64,000 bases of DNA. Source: Arenicola marina (Eukaryota > Annelida > Polychaeta > Arenicolidae). Under the pieces are notes generated by a model. The model was given only the letters and a program-made list of their open reading frames with translations. It did no database searches and had not been told where the DNA came from. Positions 10,221 through 22,493 of the stretch are shown in pieces. The DNA is taken from positions 46,350,959 through 46,414,958 of the forward strand of contig OZ025252.1 of NCBI GenBank assembly GCA_964019135.1, written 5' to 3'. How positions within the stretch are numbered: position 1 is the first letter of the stretch; every line of letters begins with the position of its first letter. Position numbers and translations under genes: made by a program.

Positions 10221-13187
10221 AAAGCTTAGTCTAAACTGCATAGACGACGCGGTTTGGCGCATTGCGAACTGGTATTCAACTAGTTATGGCCTATACTTCT
10301 GCAGTAAAGACGATACATGAAAAGAACACAAATGTTATTCAGCAGCTCACTTCATCAATTTGAGCACATGCCAAAATAATACCCCAGGAGATCTGCCGTG
10401 TTTTATTACAATGTACAATCAGAAGCATACAGGCCTACGTCAATAAAACAAATGGTTTATCGGCAGTAGACGGTATAAACACCATTGCTGCCTCCATGCC
10501 GCCAAATGTATGAATGAAATAAGCTGACCCTTGCGTTATCTGGCCCTCCCCCCCCCCACCCCCCATGCTCGTATAAAGGGGGGACGTCTCGTAGGATATA
10601 ATTATATGTGCCAACGATATGGTTCGCAGATAAACGGAGGGAACAACCCTAAAGTGATTGATACCTTAGACAAAGATTGTGGGATCCGTAAGGTGTGCCC
10701 CCGCCTCTCGCTATTATTGTATCTGAACCTCCCTTTTTAAAAGCGACCCGTCTAGGCAGTTTTTCGGAGAGCTCACCCCCCTCACTCCCACATTTTGAAA
10801 TGTGTTGGACAGTGTGGAAAAGGCAGAATAACTAAAAAAAATTGATTTATTGTACTGGGCCAGCCAACTGATGCCGTGTCTCGTTGTAAATATTTAGATA
10901 CTCTATATTATTTCCAACAACGTTGCAATGGTAGTGCGGCTTTCTAACTCAGATTTAAAGCCTCTTTTGAAATATTCAATAAATTATTGCACCTATGTAT
11001 TACTACATATAGTTCTAAAGATTCTGGCTACGAGTTATCTGATGTAATAGACAGAGAGTACAGTAACAATGTTCAGCAAGGTAAGATAAAATGTGTAACT
11101 AGAAAGGTAATGCATTGCAAGCTGCTCACAAAAACGTGTTAACGACACAATTACAAGCACCTCAGAGAGTGTCAATATATAACAGATTCATTACGACCTT
11201 ATCCCTACCTATGAAGAACACGTCAGGTTAAATGGAGTACCATGTCCCATCTGGTCCCCCTTTGGCCGTTTATTCCATTTATCATATAATATATATGATT
11301 TATGGCACCAATTAATTCATCATTCAGATTTAGAAAGCCTTATATCTTGTCATCGCCTGTGGTAATGTGGTCTATCCTAAACATTAACTGCGACATTATC
11401 TTAAGCCGTGAAGTTGGTGATGTAGATATGTTTTTAAAACATTTTTGTTCAAAGAATGAAAGACTGTGCCCAAGATTGGAGCAGCTATGTTAACATGGTT
11501 AAAGGACAGCAGTAAACTTCGGACTTCAGCCACGTTTAAGACTCATAGAATCAAAGAGATATTATGCACTATATACCTTATGACGTTTCGAAGATCGCTT
11601 TCAAAATTTAGATGTTAGCGGACCATCGTTTCAAATACGCAAATGATCGATACACTATGGAAATATGTCAAGTAGGTCAATGAACCATCGTTGAAATAGG
11701 TCTATAAAACACAAATGTGTGTGAATCACATATCAGTCGAAGGCACGTGTTTCAACCAAATGGTCAATTGTAAATGTACAGTGCATTGAGCATTTTTGAC
11801 AGCGGTTGTTGACCTGTTTTGAAATAATGGTACTGCAGGTTGGTGTGTATGTTTATGCTTTATATATGCTACACTGCCCCATTTCCATATCCTGCGTATC
11901 CATGATTCACGGCCGGATATCCGGTAGACACGACCCTTCGTTGGTATGATGAACCGCCCTATGCACCCTGCATATAGGCTCAACGGAAGGGACAACAGTA
12001 TACGAAACACCTATCCCGGCAGCTTGCGTAGGTGTCAGTTATTACCACAGTGTTTAACAAAGATTACTGCGTTCCTCACAAATGTTAGAGGAACCTTTTA
12101 CCGAAATGGCGTCTGCTGAACGTGTTTAATGATGTAGACGTGGGAGATGGTATCGCCGGATGCAAAAGGGCGGAGAAGGCAATCTAGGGATCGGCGTCAA
12201 CTTGGACTATAGCTGTGTCAACTGCCGGTAGGAATGAAAGACGGTCGGCGCCACTAAATGTAGACGTCAATGTTTAGAGGGTTTACCAGGCGTGAAAAGT
12301 CTTTCAATTTTCCCGAATGTTATTACCTGTAGTAAACTTGCCGAAATGAATAAGAAAAAAAAAAGATCTGAGCTTGTCACAGAAATCCGAGCGGGGTTTT
12401 TGACATATGGGCCACTGATGCAGTACGACTAATATTCCGGTCCACCGCATTGCTTTGGGCGATATTAGAGGTTATTGCGCCATGCCCAGGTCGTATTGGA
12501 GCGGGTGACGGTGAGGTAGTATATACGTGTGTCTATATGTGATCGCCATAACGCATCCAGAGGACACTGGCGCAAGTCTTGTGTGCAAAGTCACTTCACG
12601 AGCGCATTACTGGAAATTTTATCGCTGCGAGCGTCTGTGCAAAAGTAAAACAGATGAGTCACCCAGGGGTGCCTACTGCGTAACCCTGAAGGAACAAAAA
12701 TGTAAATTGGCAAACCTTAAAGGGGTTGGATGGGACTGAGGCCCATGTGTCGGAGATGTTAAGAACACACATTTCAGGATCATAATACATGTGGCATTAT
12801 GTTCGTGGTGGGTCTATTGGCATATTGGGGGGACTTATTTGCATTGAGTAGCTTGAATTGGTATTGTATTTGGCGGGAGCAGATGACGCTAACGGATTTT
12901 CATCACACGAAGGGACTGCTATAGCTTCATTTGTGCCACTACTTTAGATGATCTGGCGGCATGGCTTGACCGCACGCCTATATATAGGCCCTACATGTCT
13001 CATATGACTGTGTTATACGTTTGTTTGATGACCGAAATAAACGTTTCATTTCATAAACCCGTCAGTTCTTAATTCAACTTTAGTTCCGATTTGAATTGGT
13101 TCGTTTTTGACAATGTCGTACTGGGTTCAAATGCACATGTGTTACTGCTGACATTATTGACATCATTATCTGTAAGCTGTGCAACTT
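10221..13187. other. intergenic, no gene recognised
   Basis: About 3 kb of AT-leaning DNA. The open frames are short, show no domain and have no exon-like splice flanks. AATAAACGTTTCATTTCAT near 13036-13055 may be the tail of a decayed retroelement. Confidence 0.45.
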
Positions 13188-13334
13188 CATTTTATTTCAA
13201 ATATGGAACATGTTATTTCAAATATGGAACATGTTATTTCAAACATGGAACATTTTATTTCAAACACGGAACATTTTATTTCAAATATGGAACATTTTAT
13301 TTTAAATATGAACCATTTTATTTTAAATATTATG
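13188..13334 (+). repeat. 21-bp minisatellite, 7 copies
   Basis: Seven tandem copies of CATTTTATTTCAAATATGGAA with a few substitutions per copy. Since 21 is a multiple of three, an open frame encoding FYFKYGT repeats results; this is a by-product of the repeat. Confidence 0.92.
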
Positions 13335-13348
13335 GTTTTTATTACCTA

Positions 13349-13366
13349 CGGATCTAAGCGCCTGTG
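13349..13366 (+). mobile_element. solo end related to the 6.8-8.9 kb TIR element
   Basis: GGATCTAAGCGCCTGTGG matches the outer tip of the right TIR at 8837-8853 with one difference. It directly follows the 21-bp minisatellite, and no second end is visible nearby, so it looks like a truncated or internally replaced relative. Confidence 0.5.
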
Positions 13367-13499
13367 GTCGGGCTGGGCGCGGCCAGTGGGTAGGCAGCGC
13401 TGGGATCGTGGAGCGGGCTGTGCCAGGGAGCCTAGCCTGAGTGCGATACCCACGACGGCTTGGTTGGCGGGCTCGCTACACTTGCGACAGGGTAAAGTG

Positions 13500-15780
13500 C
13501 GCTAAGATACATGCAATACATTTTTTCACGCGTTTTATATTTGTTGTGCTTGGGCGTGGCGCCACATTAATTGCACCACCAGTAAACAAACTGTTGTATT
13601 AAGTGCGTGTCTACTGACTTATTTGCGATATAGACTGATTACATAGAGCAGCGATGGTGTCACAAAGCGTGTGTAACAGCCTTAATTGTGATGTTGGTCA
13701 CTAAATATTACGCTTCTTTATCACGATTATCGCCAAATTTATAGTCTAACTCCAAGGCCAAAAGGCACTTCCAATACATTAATCCCAATATAATATGCCG
13801 TCAAAATCGAACCCGTTAAATATGACGCATTCAAGCATCAGCAAATAGTCAGAGGCGATCATTCGACATTTCGTGACGTAAATGTAGTTCCCTCATTTGA
13901 AGAGGTGGTGCGCTGTACGCATGGGATGGGCAGTCGTACTGTTTATTTTGTTAAGAACTCCGTTTCAAAACATTGCAGGTTTAAGCGCTATTCCAGATAT
14001 GATATTCAACACAGCGAACACCTACTGGTTACCCCGTTGCCCAAAATACAATTTCGTCTGAATATTTACGTGAGCCATTCACTTGCTTATATATAGCATG
14101 CATTTACGCCATTTGGCGCGCAACTTAAAGCTTTGATCGTTCAAAGTTGATGCCCGAGTTTGTACAGATTTCGTGACTAAAATTAACCACAATTACCAAA
14201 CTATGAGCCACATAATTTACACATCCCAAGATTGATTTAATATGTTTTTGGGGGGTATATATTATGTTAATTTTCAAATTAATTCCCCCAAAACCTGGCC
14301 TTTAATAACGACAATGAAAATGTTTGAAAGTATCCCTGACGTGTATTTTTAAAACAAAGAAAACAGTACTACATGTCTAATTACATTAATTTCTCCGCTT
14401 TTATCTCCAATGTATCCGACCAGCTCACATCAACGCCATAAGTAAAGTAGCTTTGGGCATTCGAAATTTACCAGAAGTCATTGTCCTGAGTATATCTCAT
14501 GGGAGGCTTCGACATATCGAGCTGCCAGATTCCACTCCTAGATCATCGCTGTCGCCGCACTTGAATGCACAGCTCATCCGGCATTTGAAAGTGTGTTATT
14601 GTCACAGCGAAGACACGTGCCACAGGGTGGACCTGGGACATATGGGGCCGGGGTCCTTGGTCCGCAAAGTGGCAACATTATATAATTGGCCAATCAGTGT
14701 AGTCCCAGAACGAATATATATTATTCACATGGCCCAATAAATACGATGCCCTAAATGTGTCGTGAGCCGTAAGTGGTTGTAGAAGCATAGTTCAGATCCC
14801 GTTTCGTTTTGCCATTATATCTTTATCTTTATCGTTCCTGATAATGATGATTGTGGCATGATCACTGTATGTGTATAGAAGAAAGGTGTAAGTAAGCACT
14901 AGTGATGCAACGTGTAATATAGTCGTGTTCCGGATTAACAAAAACGTGTATAATTCACATGTCAGGGCAATCTGGGATGGATCGGTAACGAGGACAGTTC
15001 TGGCGACCGACGTCTGGTGAATACATTTAAAAGCCTGCGACTGTCAATGTCACGTGGTCAATCTCATTAGAGTGTATTGTGCAGAGTCCCTAAGCTTGCC
15101 ACCTGAGTTGATTACACCCCATTCGGTCAGCCTGAAAGCCGGAATTGTGTATTCAAATTCCTCCTCATTTCCTCTTTCCAGACATGTTAGTTTCTTAATT
15201 ATATCCTGGTATATTATATCTATTATACCCCCGGAGCTATAGGCCCTAAGCCTCTGCGCTGGAGGTTGGGCCGATCTATCGTCATAATTAGGGCCTTATT
15301 ATATAGATATCATATAAGGGGACGATGATCCAAACTCTCTCATTCATGTTATCTAAGCCAGCTGACCAAGCACGCATTGGTGGGGCATCGATCACGCCAC
15401 GTGGTCTGGCATTGCGCAACTCTTGGCACAAAGGCAACAATGAATAGTATGGACATGTTAACCGATAATCCGTCTCTGGAGGATCCCGTGGCAACGGACA
15501 AATATCAGGTTGTGGCATAATAATGATGCATACCGGTATTAAATTGGTCTGCTGACTATCTGATCGCCACATGCACACCACTTGAAAATTTAAGTCTCTG
15601 CATTAGCACCATAATGCTAGCTAGACCCGAACAAATATCATTTTGTCCCACACTGTTCTGGATTTCAATATGCGCATGTATCGCAAGTTTCATATAATGG
15701 CATATTCGGCCTACTCATGCAGGTTAAGCATGATTGGTTATTTAATTACTTGTATTAATTTATGTTGAGGGTTGTAAAGC
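13500..15780. other. intergenic, nothing recognised
   Basis: AT-rich DNA; no coding exon or RNA gene that I can support on either strand. Confidence 0.5.
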
Positions 15781-15990
15781 TGTCTTGCCATAATCATTAT
15801 ATTGTATATTAATTGACGCATGTACCTTCTTGTCTTAAGTAATACTATGATTTTTGTGGGTGGCCCACGCGACAGCGACAATATGTCTTAGCGTGGGTCT
15901 CCTAGCCTGATAAGTTTTATGAATGTATTTATGTTTGATCGAGTTGTTATTTTGGTTAAATAAACGCAATTGAATCTGAATCTGAATCTA
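15760..15990 (+). mobile_element. possible LINE 3' end with GAATCT tail
   Basis: AAATAAACGCAATTGAATCT is followed by two more GAATCT units, ending about 15990. A polyadenylation-like hexamer followed by a short tandem tail is typical of CR1/L2/I-group LINE 3' ends. No coding part remains that I can recognise. Confidence 0.4.
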
Positions 15991-16189
15991 TGTGATTTAG
16001 TTTTGTGCACTTGTCTTTTAAGCATCACATATTGATAAAGTTCGTGGGCATTGTACTCAATATCTATACATGTATATATAATATATATATACATATATAT
16101 GTGATTTAATTACAGGCATATGTGTCTAGTGGTGTAATATAGAATATTTAAGCAAATAATGATAACACGATGACCTTAATAATATACTG

Positions 16190-16210
16190 CCCCCCCCCCC
16201 CCACCCCCCC
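16190..16210 (+). repeat. poly(C) run
   Basis: Thirteen C, one A, then seven C: one of many long poly(C)/poly(G) runs in the window. Confidence 0.95.
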
Positions 16211-17434
16211 ACTGGCGACGGTCCATCGCTGTATCCATGAAAAACCTGTATTTGTAACATCCAGTACATAAGCATTCGGGGTATTTGTGCTGTGTTATCT
16301 CAGCGTGTTGCTTCCCATCCTTCTCTCTGTGTATCATAACATCGTTGATTGAACCAGCCCACATTAAATAACAGACCGTTGTTTCGATCGTCAGCTTTAC
16401 TTACTTTACTATTACCGCCTAATGTCGAAGTACTCGTCAACCCCATCGCTGATATATATGTATCGTGAAAATCTCGCCCGAGGTTAGCACTGTCCCCAAC
16501 ACCAGACGTCCCACCGTATATCCGTTTACAGATAATTGGTACAGATAACAAAACGCGGTTTGTCTGCCTGGGAGATCATGATAAATGTGCACTATCATCA
16601 TGCATTTCTGATTTATGTACATATATATCTATATATATACAGGGATTCCCATTTTGCATTAGCCTGATCCGAACCCTGAATATCCCGTCCATTTGATCGT
16701 TTCTTTTATGTCATTCATCAGATGGGTTTTATATAGGTTTCATCAAGAAATTAATATGCTGACATATATATGAAATGCGCAGTAGTTGTGAAGCAAGCAG
16801 ATTCCCTGCGGCAATCTCCACAAATCCATCATCATATTAATTGCGGGGAATATAACTGTTAGGGTACTTCGGATAGCAAATTCTGACTAAATTTTACTTA
16901 TTTTATTACTTAGAGAATAAACATGTCTGTTTATACCGTACATAAGACCACAGGCTGGCATCTCGAATCTAAAGTTTGCGTTTATCATGTTCTTATATTT
17001 CGATAATTTGTCATTTTCTGGTTATTCGCTGCGCCAGAATGAACGATGACACACAGGAACGAGCGGCACGCTTATTTTGTTCGTGTGATATGAAAACTTT
17101 CGAAGAAAATACCGGGCGGCTGAAATGTGATGTAAAAGTTAAACTCTGTTGGCATAAATCTATTTGCCGTTAATCGTTCTGTTTAAAAAGAAACCATCAT
17201 CGAGAAAACCGCACATCGACAGTAAAAAACACTGATTTTCGCCTATCAGGCGGGTGGCGACATGTTCTGAACACGTGACCAGAGTTAGCCAATCACACGC
17301 AAGCGTACAGATTTTCATGGATACAGAGGAGCTGTGCGTCTTTGGAACAAGCTATCAGCTTAACACCTCTCATGAATTATGACAAGCGAATTTGACTTAT
17401 AAATTTGAACCATGGATGCATTTAAAACCAAATT
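16211..17434. other. intergenic, nothing recognised
   Basis: AT-rich, with an alternating AT patch around 16620-16640. No supported gene. Confidence 0.5.
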
Positions 17435-17735
17435 ATGTACTGTTCATCTGTTGGTTGTAACAATTCAAGTGCAACAAAGGACAGCAAACATAGGACATCT
17501 TTCTCCCGCTATCTACTAGGCGACCAGCAGCTTTTACGGCAATGGCTACACAAGATTGCTCGCGTGAGTATTAAACCTACCAAACATTTAAGAGTATGTT
17601 CCCACCACTTTGAGAAAAAAATGTTTTGAGGAAGATCTGTATATTAAGTATACGTAGGCAGAGGACCAAGCAAACCTATAGGGCTGAGGCAGAAGCCTAA
17701 AGCTGTTCCAACCATAATTTGCCATCACCATTCCC
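17435..17735 (+). pseudogene. THAP-domain fragment, frameshifted
   Basis: From the ATG at 17435 the product has the THAP zinc-finger layout: C3 and C8 (CSSVGC), SFSRYLL, the QW tryptophan about residue 36, and C55/H58 in VCSHHFE. THAP domains bind DNA and occur in host regulators and in P-element- and Harbinger-related transposases. The frame breaks in a run of seven A at 17615-17621; one frame over it continues CFEEDLYIKYT, the normal C-terminal end of a THAP domain. KPKAVPTI then appears near 17695-17720, a motif usual just after THAP domains. At least one frameshift plus stops mark it as decayed. No transposase domain follows, so it may be a transposon relic or a dead host copy. Confidence 0.7.
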
Positions 17736-17739
17736 TGCC

Positions 17740-19030
17740 TCCACCCCCTGCTGCACGGTATGCACATGGCCCGCCAATCACACGGCTGCTAGCTTCACGC
17801 ACCTCTCCTCCCTCCACCCCTCCCCACCACCCCTATGGACCGCCACCCCACCCACAATCACCCATACGGCCGTTCTGGTAGTACGGCCGTCCTGTCCATA
17901 CAACCTTCAGTGACAAGGAGTTTCTAAGAAGCTGTACGTATCAAGTTAAATTACACCATCGACTGCCGCTTCTCGGACCATAAGTCAAAGCAAAATTGGG
18001 CCCCCTGTCAACGATGACGATGGACCCCTGACTCCATTAAGGTAATTAAACCGCTTCGATGTTATCGCTTCCTGTGGTAATAGGCGTCTAAACCTACTGA
18101 TCCCTTCATCGCCGGTGAAGTCATCATCAGCGCGATGAGGCGGGTGCCCATGGCAAGTTATGTGGTCGTGCAAAAGTGCTTGGAACTTCAATAATGTATG
18201 ATTTAAAAAAAAAAGTTTACAGTTTAACTGGAACTGTAAATTATATGGGCTCGGCATTTCCCTTTAAACAGTCGCGTTGTTTTATGACATCTTACATTGA
18301 ATGCATGACATATCTGAAAGTTATCCTTGTGTATATAGGTGGGTGTAATAGCGACAGGTATTTCAAAGCTCACTGTACCGATGCCCCCCTCCCCCTACCC
18401 TTTTCACGTCCAACGTTTTAATGAATAATTTTGACGTGGTACATGTTTTCCGATCCCAGCCATTATCGTTCTACCGCTCGGGCAATAGCTTATATCCAGA
18501 CTATCGTGGACGGAAATAATCGATCCTCGGTTGTCAGTTGTTGTTTGTGTGCAGCCTCTCCCGCGCATCCTCTGTAGACGTCTTTGTAACATGGTCCAAT
18601 AGGTATGAGCTATTTTTTTCTGACGCCAGTTTCATTTAATTAACATGGTGCATTTCCCACAATGGAAAATTAGGCCGAGAATAACAAGACATATGCGTTA
18701 TGTACGGTGTACACCACCTAATCTGTGTCCTATAGGTGGTGCAACGTAAGATAAATTCAAGAGCACGTCTTTAGATTTACCTGTGTCATATGTTATTACT
18801 TCTTACGTGATGTTTTTAACGTTTGGCATCAGACCAATGGTACAGTAAACTAACGGAATAACAAAACCAGAAGCATTAATAATAGTTTTGCTGTAGTTCA
18901 TATGATATTAAATGCCAAGGATTAGCCTTTGATTCTATAAGGAGAATTATTAAGGCTTAAACAACGCGTGTATTAGCATTTTCACTCAGAATTAGCCAAT
19001 TGTACCTATGTTGCGCCCTTCGCCGTTCGT
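17740..19030. other. intergenic, nothing recognised
   Basis: Begins with a proline-codon-like C-rich patch (17710-17860) after the THAP fragment. Otherwise no gene or repeat I can support. Confidence 0.45.
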
Positions 19031-19061
19031 CGTATAATGTGCTGTCTACCGCACACTTGTT

Positions 19062-19087
19062 ATGACGAAAATTTTCAATTTTCGTCA
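19062..19087. repeat. short perfect hairpin
   Basis: TGACGAAAAT and ATTTTCGTCA flank a 5-base loop. It stands at the head of the repeat zone that includes the ATGT run and the AGGTCA array. Confidence 0.6.
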
Positions 19088-19122
19088 TATGTCGGTCGGT
19101 CGGGTTTGTTTGTCTGTTTCTA

Positions 19123-19124
<2 letters not shown>

Positions 19125-19158
<34 letters not shown>

Positions 19159-19184
19159 TGTATGTATGTATGTATGTATGTATG
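19125..19184 (+). repeat. (ATGT)n microsatellite
   Basis: About fifteen uninterrupted TATG/ATGT units. The open frame through it is an artefact of the repeat. Confidence 0.95.
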
Positions 19185-19286
19185 TCTGTTTCACGCAAAA
19201 GCGGAAAGTCTTCTTATGGCCTAACAACGGCATGCATCGGTTCGCAGTCTTCAGTACCTTATAGCCACGCAGTAGGGCTAGAACAT

Positions 19287-19325
19287 ACTCGTCACCCAGG
19301 TCAAAAGGTCAAAGGTCAAGGTCAC
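19287..19325 (+). repeat. cluster of AGGTCA half-sites
   Basis: Four AGGTCA hexamers in direct orientation within about 30 bases, with spacers of 2, 1 and 0 bases. This is the half-site of nuclear receptors. It sits inside what appears to be a dispersed repeat, so binding is not implied. Confidence 0.6.
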
Positions 19326-19769
19326 AGCGATTTTTTGAAAAAAAAAACTAAGAATGCATGTATCTCTGTTAATATTAAAGCTAGAGATTCCGGGTGAGTT
19401 GCAAAATGTGCTACACTTTAAGGCGCAGTTTTCGGGTATGTGCACTTTTTGATGCGTAATAGTCATTTCGAGTAAAGTGAGGTCGTACTTTTTGCGGAAA
19501 ACTAAATGACCTCTGTCAGTTTTCTCGCTTTTGGGCACATTTGCCATTAAGCTATCGCTATGATGTTCTAATATGCAATAGCAATATGAATTACGATGAG
19601 TTGTGTTGAATGTTAGAGTTCTCTGATGCGTCACGTGACGTCACGATGACGTGACTTTTGGTACTTAAAAAAATTCGTCAAAAATCAGGAAAAAATCCCA
19701 AAAATGAGTGAGTAGCATCATATTGTAGGAAACGTAGTTCCTCGTATAGCTGCAAACTAAAAATTCCGC

Positions 19770-20225
19770 CAAACTAAATTCCTGCGAATATTACGGACGA
19801 ACATTCTCGTAATGTTCGCTGAGTGTTCTCTCCGTGTTGCGTTACGGACGAATTACGAGGATGTTTTGCGAATGGTACGCTTGCACAAAGTAAATTTTGT
19901 TACGTTATATGCATTGAAACTTAGGGGAAAGCACACAGCGGCCGGTCTAGGGGGGTGAGGGGTGCGGGGTGGGCTCTCTAAAAAAAAAATAGCCAGCCGG
20001 GGGTAGGTGGAAATAACCGCGGATGTCCACCCAGGTAATAAAATAATATTCTCCGAATATTCTCCGAATGTTCTCCGAATATGCTCCGAATATTCCGCCA
20101 ATGCTACGGGAATATTACCAAAAAACATTCCGGGAATGTTTTTCAGGAAAGTTTTCTTAATATTCAGGGATTGTTTTTTTGCGAATATTACGAGCGAACC
20201 TTCCCAGAACATTAAACGAACATGA
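19770..20225. repeat. GAATATTC/GAACATTC palindrome-rich repeat
   Basis: Many overlapping TTCnnGAA and GAAnnTTC steps, with a tandem 12-base core TTCTCCGAATAT at about 20049-20095 and the near-palindrome AAAAACATTCCGGGAATGTT about 20121-20140. Both strands read alike, so the same peptide KNIPGMFF appears in open frames on both strands. The layout resembles heat-shock elements but more probably marks a decayed foldback repeat. Confidence 0.6.
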
Positions 20226-21203
20226 TGGCGCACTCACAGAAATGAAGCAGACAACTGTTTAACATTTTTAGCGTCTTTATTATTATATTACCGCGTGGTT
20301 GACAGGTTAATGCGCCAATATAAACTGCATAACAAGTTCAACGCAGTCATTATAATTACATGCACCTATATTTTTTACAAGCGGGGGGGGGGGTGGGGGA
20401 GGGGGAATGTTTTCGACTGTAACGGTCCGTAACATCCCCTTAAACAACCCCCCCCCCCTTGGATCCGCCTTTGCATTGCATCTACAAAATGTCTCTTTCC
20501 AATGTATTGCATCGTTGGAAAGCCCGACTTTTACAAGGCTTATCGAGTTTGCCAAAAAGTAATTGCATTCCTCGTACAAGTCTAAAGCAATAATGAAACA
20601 AAAGGGATTTTATCGCCTGGGTTCATGCAGGACACATTTTAGATGATCTTTACAACTGCACAGTGCTGGTACGAAGTGGGTTTAGAAGGATGTTGACGGC
20701 CTAAAGGGGTTAGCGGGTCTATATATGAAGGCTTAATTAAGACTATCAGCGCAAGATAGAGTTGCAATGTTTTCAAACCGTTAAACCCGCACAGCAATGA
20801 AAAATGGGGTGAGTAGATTGGCGTCCTCGTAGGCATGTAGTCTATGGGGCATGGTAACCGCTATACAACTTCTGCCTAAAGATGGTCGGCCGAGTTCACC
20901 GTAACATTTGACGGCAATAACCTGCGAGGTTATTGCGTCGACTTGGACAACCCGCCCCATGTCCCATCTGCACATGGCGGGCAGTGAACCAAACCGTCAC
21001 AGTTGTCATGCGTTAGCTCGAGATTTACAACTATCAGCTTTGCGACCTTTTTGAGAACAATTGCTTTAAATTATTAGATGATTTGTCGCATGGGCACAAC
21101 ATGGCGAAAAGATGATTGTCACCAATGCTCGGTGTCCGCTTGTTTCTTAACCCTGAAATGAATGTCGTGCAAAACAACTCTAATCAATAGTTATGGTTAA
21201 GGT
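20226..21203. other. intergenic with poly(G)/poly(C) patch
   Basis: Contains a G-rich patch near 20381-20405 and a C run near 20450. No gene recognised. Confidence 0.5.
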
Positions 21204-21911
21204 TTGCATATTTTGCATAGTACATTTGCAGCTTTCATTGACATTGAGAAAGCCTTCGACCGTATAGACCGAAATCTATTATGGCTAAGACCATTACAAT
21301 ATAACATAGATGGCAAGGCTTATTTGGCTCTCCGCTCTTTGTATCGTGATACACAAGCATCTATCAGGGTAAATGAATTATGTACACAGTGGTTTAATGT
21401 CAATTACGGTGTCCGCCAAGGTGACACCCTTTCACCCACGCTTTTTAATCTATATATCAATGATTTAGCTGTTCAACCGAAAGCACTAGATGGTGGAATT
21501 ATAGTTGGCAATGAAACAGTATCTATCTTACTATATGCTGATGACATTGTACTCCTGGCGGAAAGTGAAGATAAGTTACAGCAGATGTTAAGTTTTACAT
21601 GTGAATGGTGCAAAAAGTGGAAACTAAGCCTTAATATAAATAAGTCAGGTATTGTTCACTTCCGGCCTCGTAGGCGGAGACGAAGCATGTTTGAATTTTA
21701 TTTCGGGAATCAGAGAATATCGCTTGTCAGTAACTATAAATATCTTGGAGTCATATTTGACGAGCACTTGCTGTTCCTTGAGTGCTCTACGGTGCTAGCT
21801 GAATCTAGCGGGAGAGCCCTTGGAGGTATTATCGGTCGCTTTGTTACTATAAATATCTTGGAGTCATATTTGACGAGCACTTGCTGTTCCTTGAGTGCTC
21901 TACGGTGCTAG
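21204..21911 (+). pseudogene. LINE reverse transcriptase, broken
   Basis: Open for 235 codons from within the RT palm domain. It reads through motif A, the GVRQGD segment and the YADD catalytic box, then leaves its frame at the tandem duplication; the thumb-side sequence continues in another frame from 21881. Confidence 0.85.
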
Positions 21912-21955
21912 CTGAATCTAGCGGGAGAGCCCTTGGAGGTATTATCGGTCGCTTT
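21730..21955 (+). repeat. 113-bp tandem duplication inside LINE
   Basis: 21730-21842 and 21843-21955 are direct copies differing at one base (GTAACTAT versus GTTACTAT at the start). As 113 is not a multiple of three, it shifts the frame. The near identity implies a recent slippage or recombination event. Confidence 0.93.
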
Positions 21956-22477
21956 AAATCTCTTAAAAACGTGGGTTACGAAACGTTTACTCATCTTTAC
22001 CACGCAGGAGTTGTACCAATCTCTGACTATGGAGCTGGAGTATGGGGAATGGGTAGACTCGCTAAATGTAACTCCATTCATTACAGGGCTATGAGGTATT
22101 TTATGGGTGTTCATAAGTTCGCACCCATAGAGGCTATTACTGGCGACATGGGGTGGATGTTACCAAAGTACAGACGATATCTATGTATGCTACGGCTATG
22201 GAATGTTTTAGTGAAATTACCAGAGTATCGCTTACCGAAAATAATGTTTAATTGGGAATACGGACGAAAAGAAGGAACATGGTGTGGTGACATAGAGTCT
22301 ATACTAGACAAACTGGGGATGATTAATCTATTTGAAGCTAAGGAGGTATGTAATCTTGATGTATGTGCTACCCGTCTAACAGACCTGCAGAATATTGAAT
22401 GGAAAGAAAGCGTGCAATCAAAACCTAAGCTTAGAACTTACATAAGGCTTAAATATCACATCGAACCAGAGCCATAG
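21881..22477 (+). pseudogene. LINE ORF, middle part in second frame
   Basis: 198 open codons continuing past the duplication (SLKNVGYETFTHLYHAGVVP and onward), typical of the thumb and linker region after RT. It ends at a stop at 22475; the Cys/His region then resumes in another frame at about 22494. Confidence 0.75.
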
Positions 22478-22493
22478 CTCCGGCAATACCTGC

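Noticed and set aside
9579-10262. Minus-strand frames with MYVDTGLSLLCC repeats
   Set aside because: By-product of the 36-bp minisatellite.
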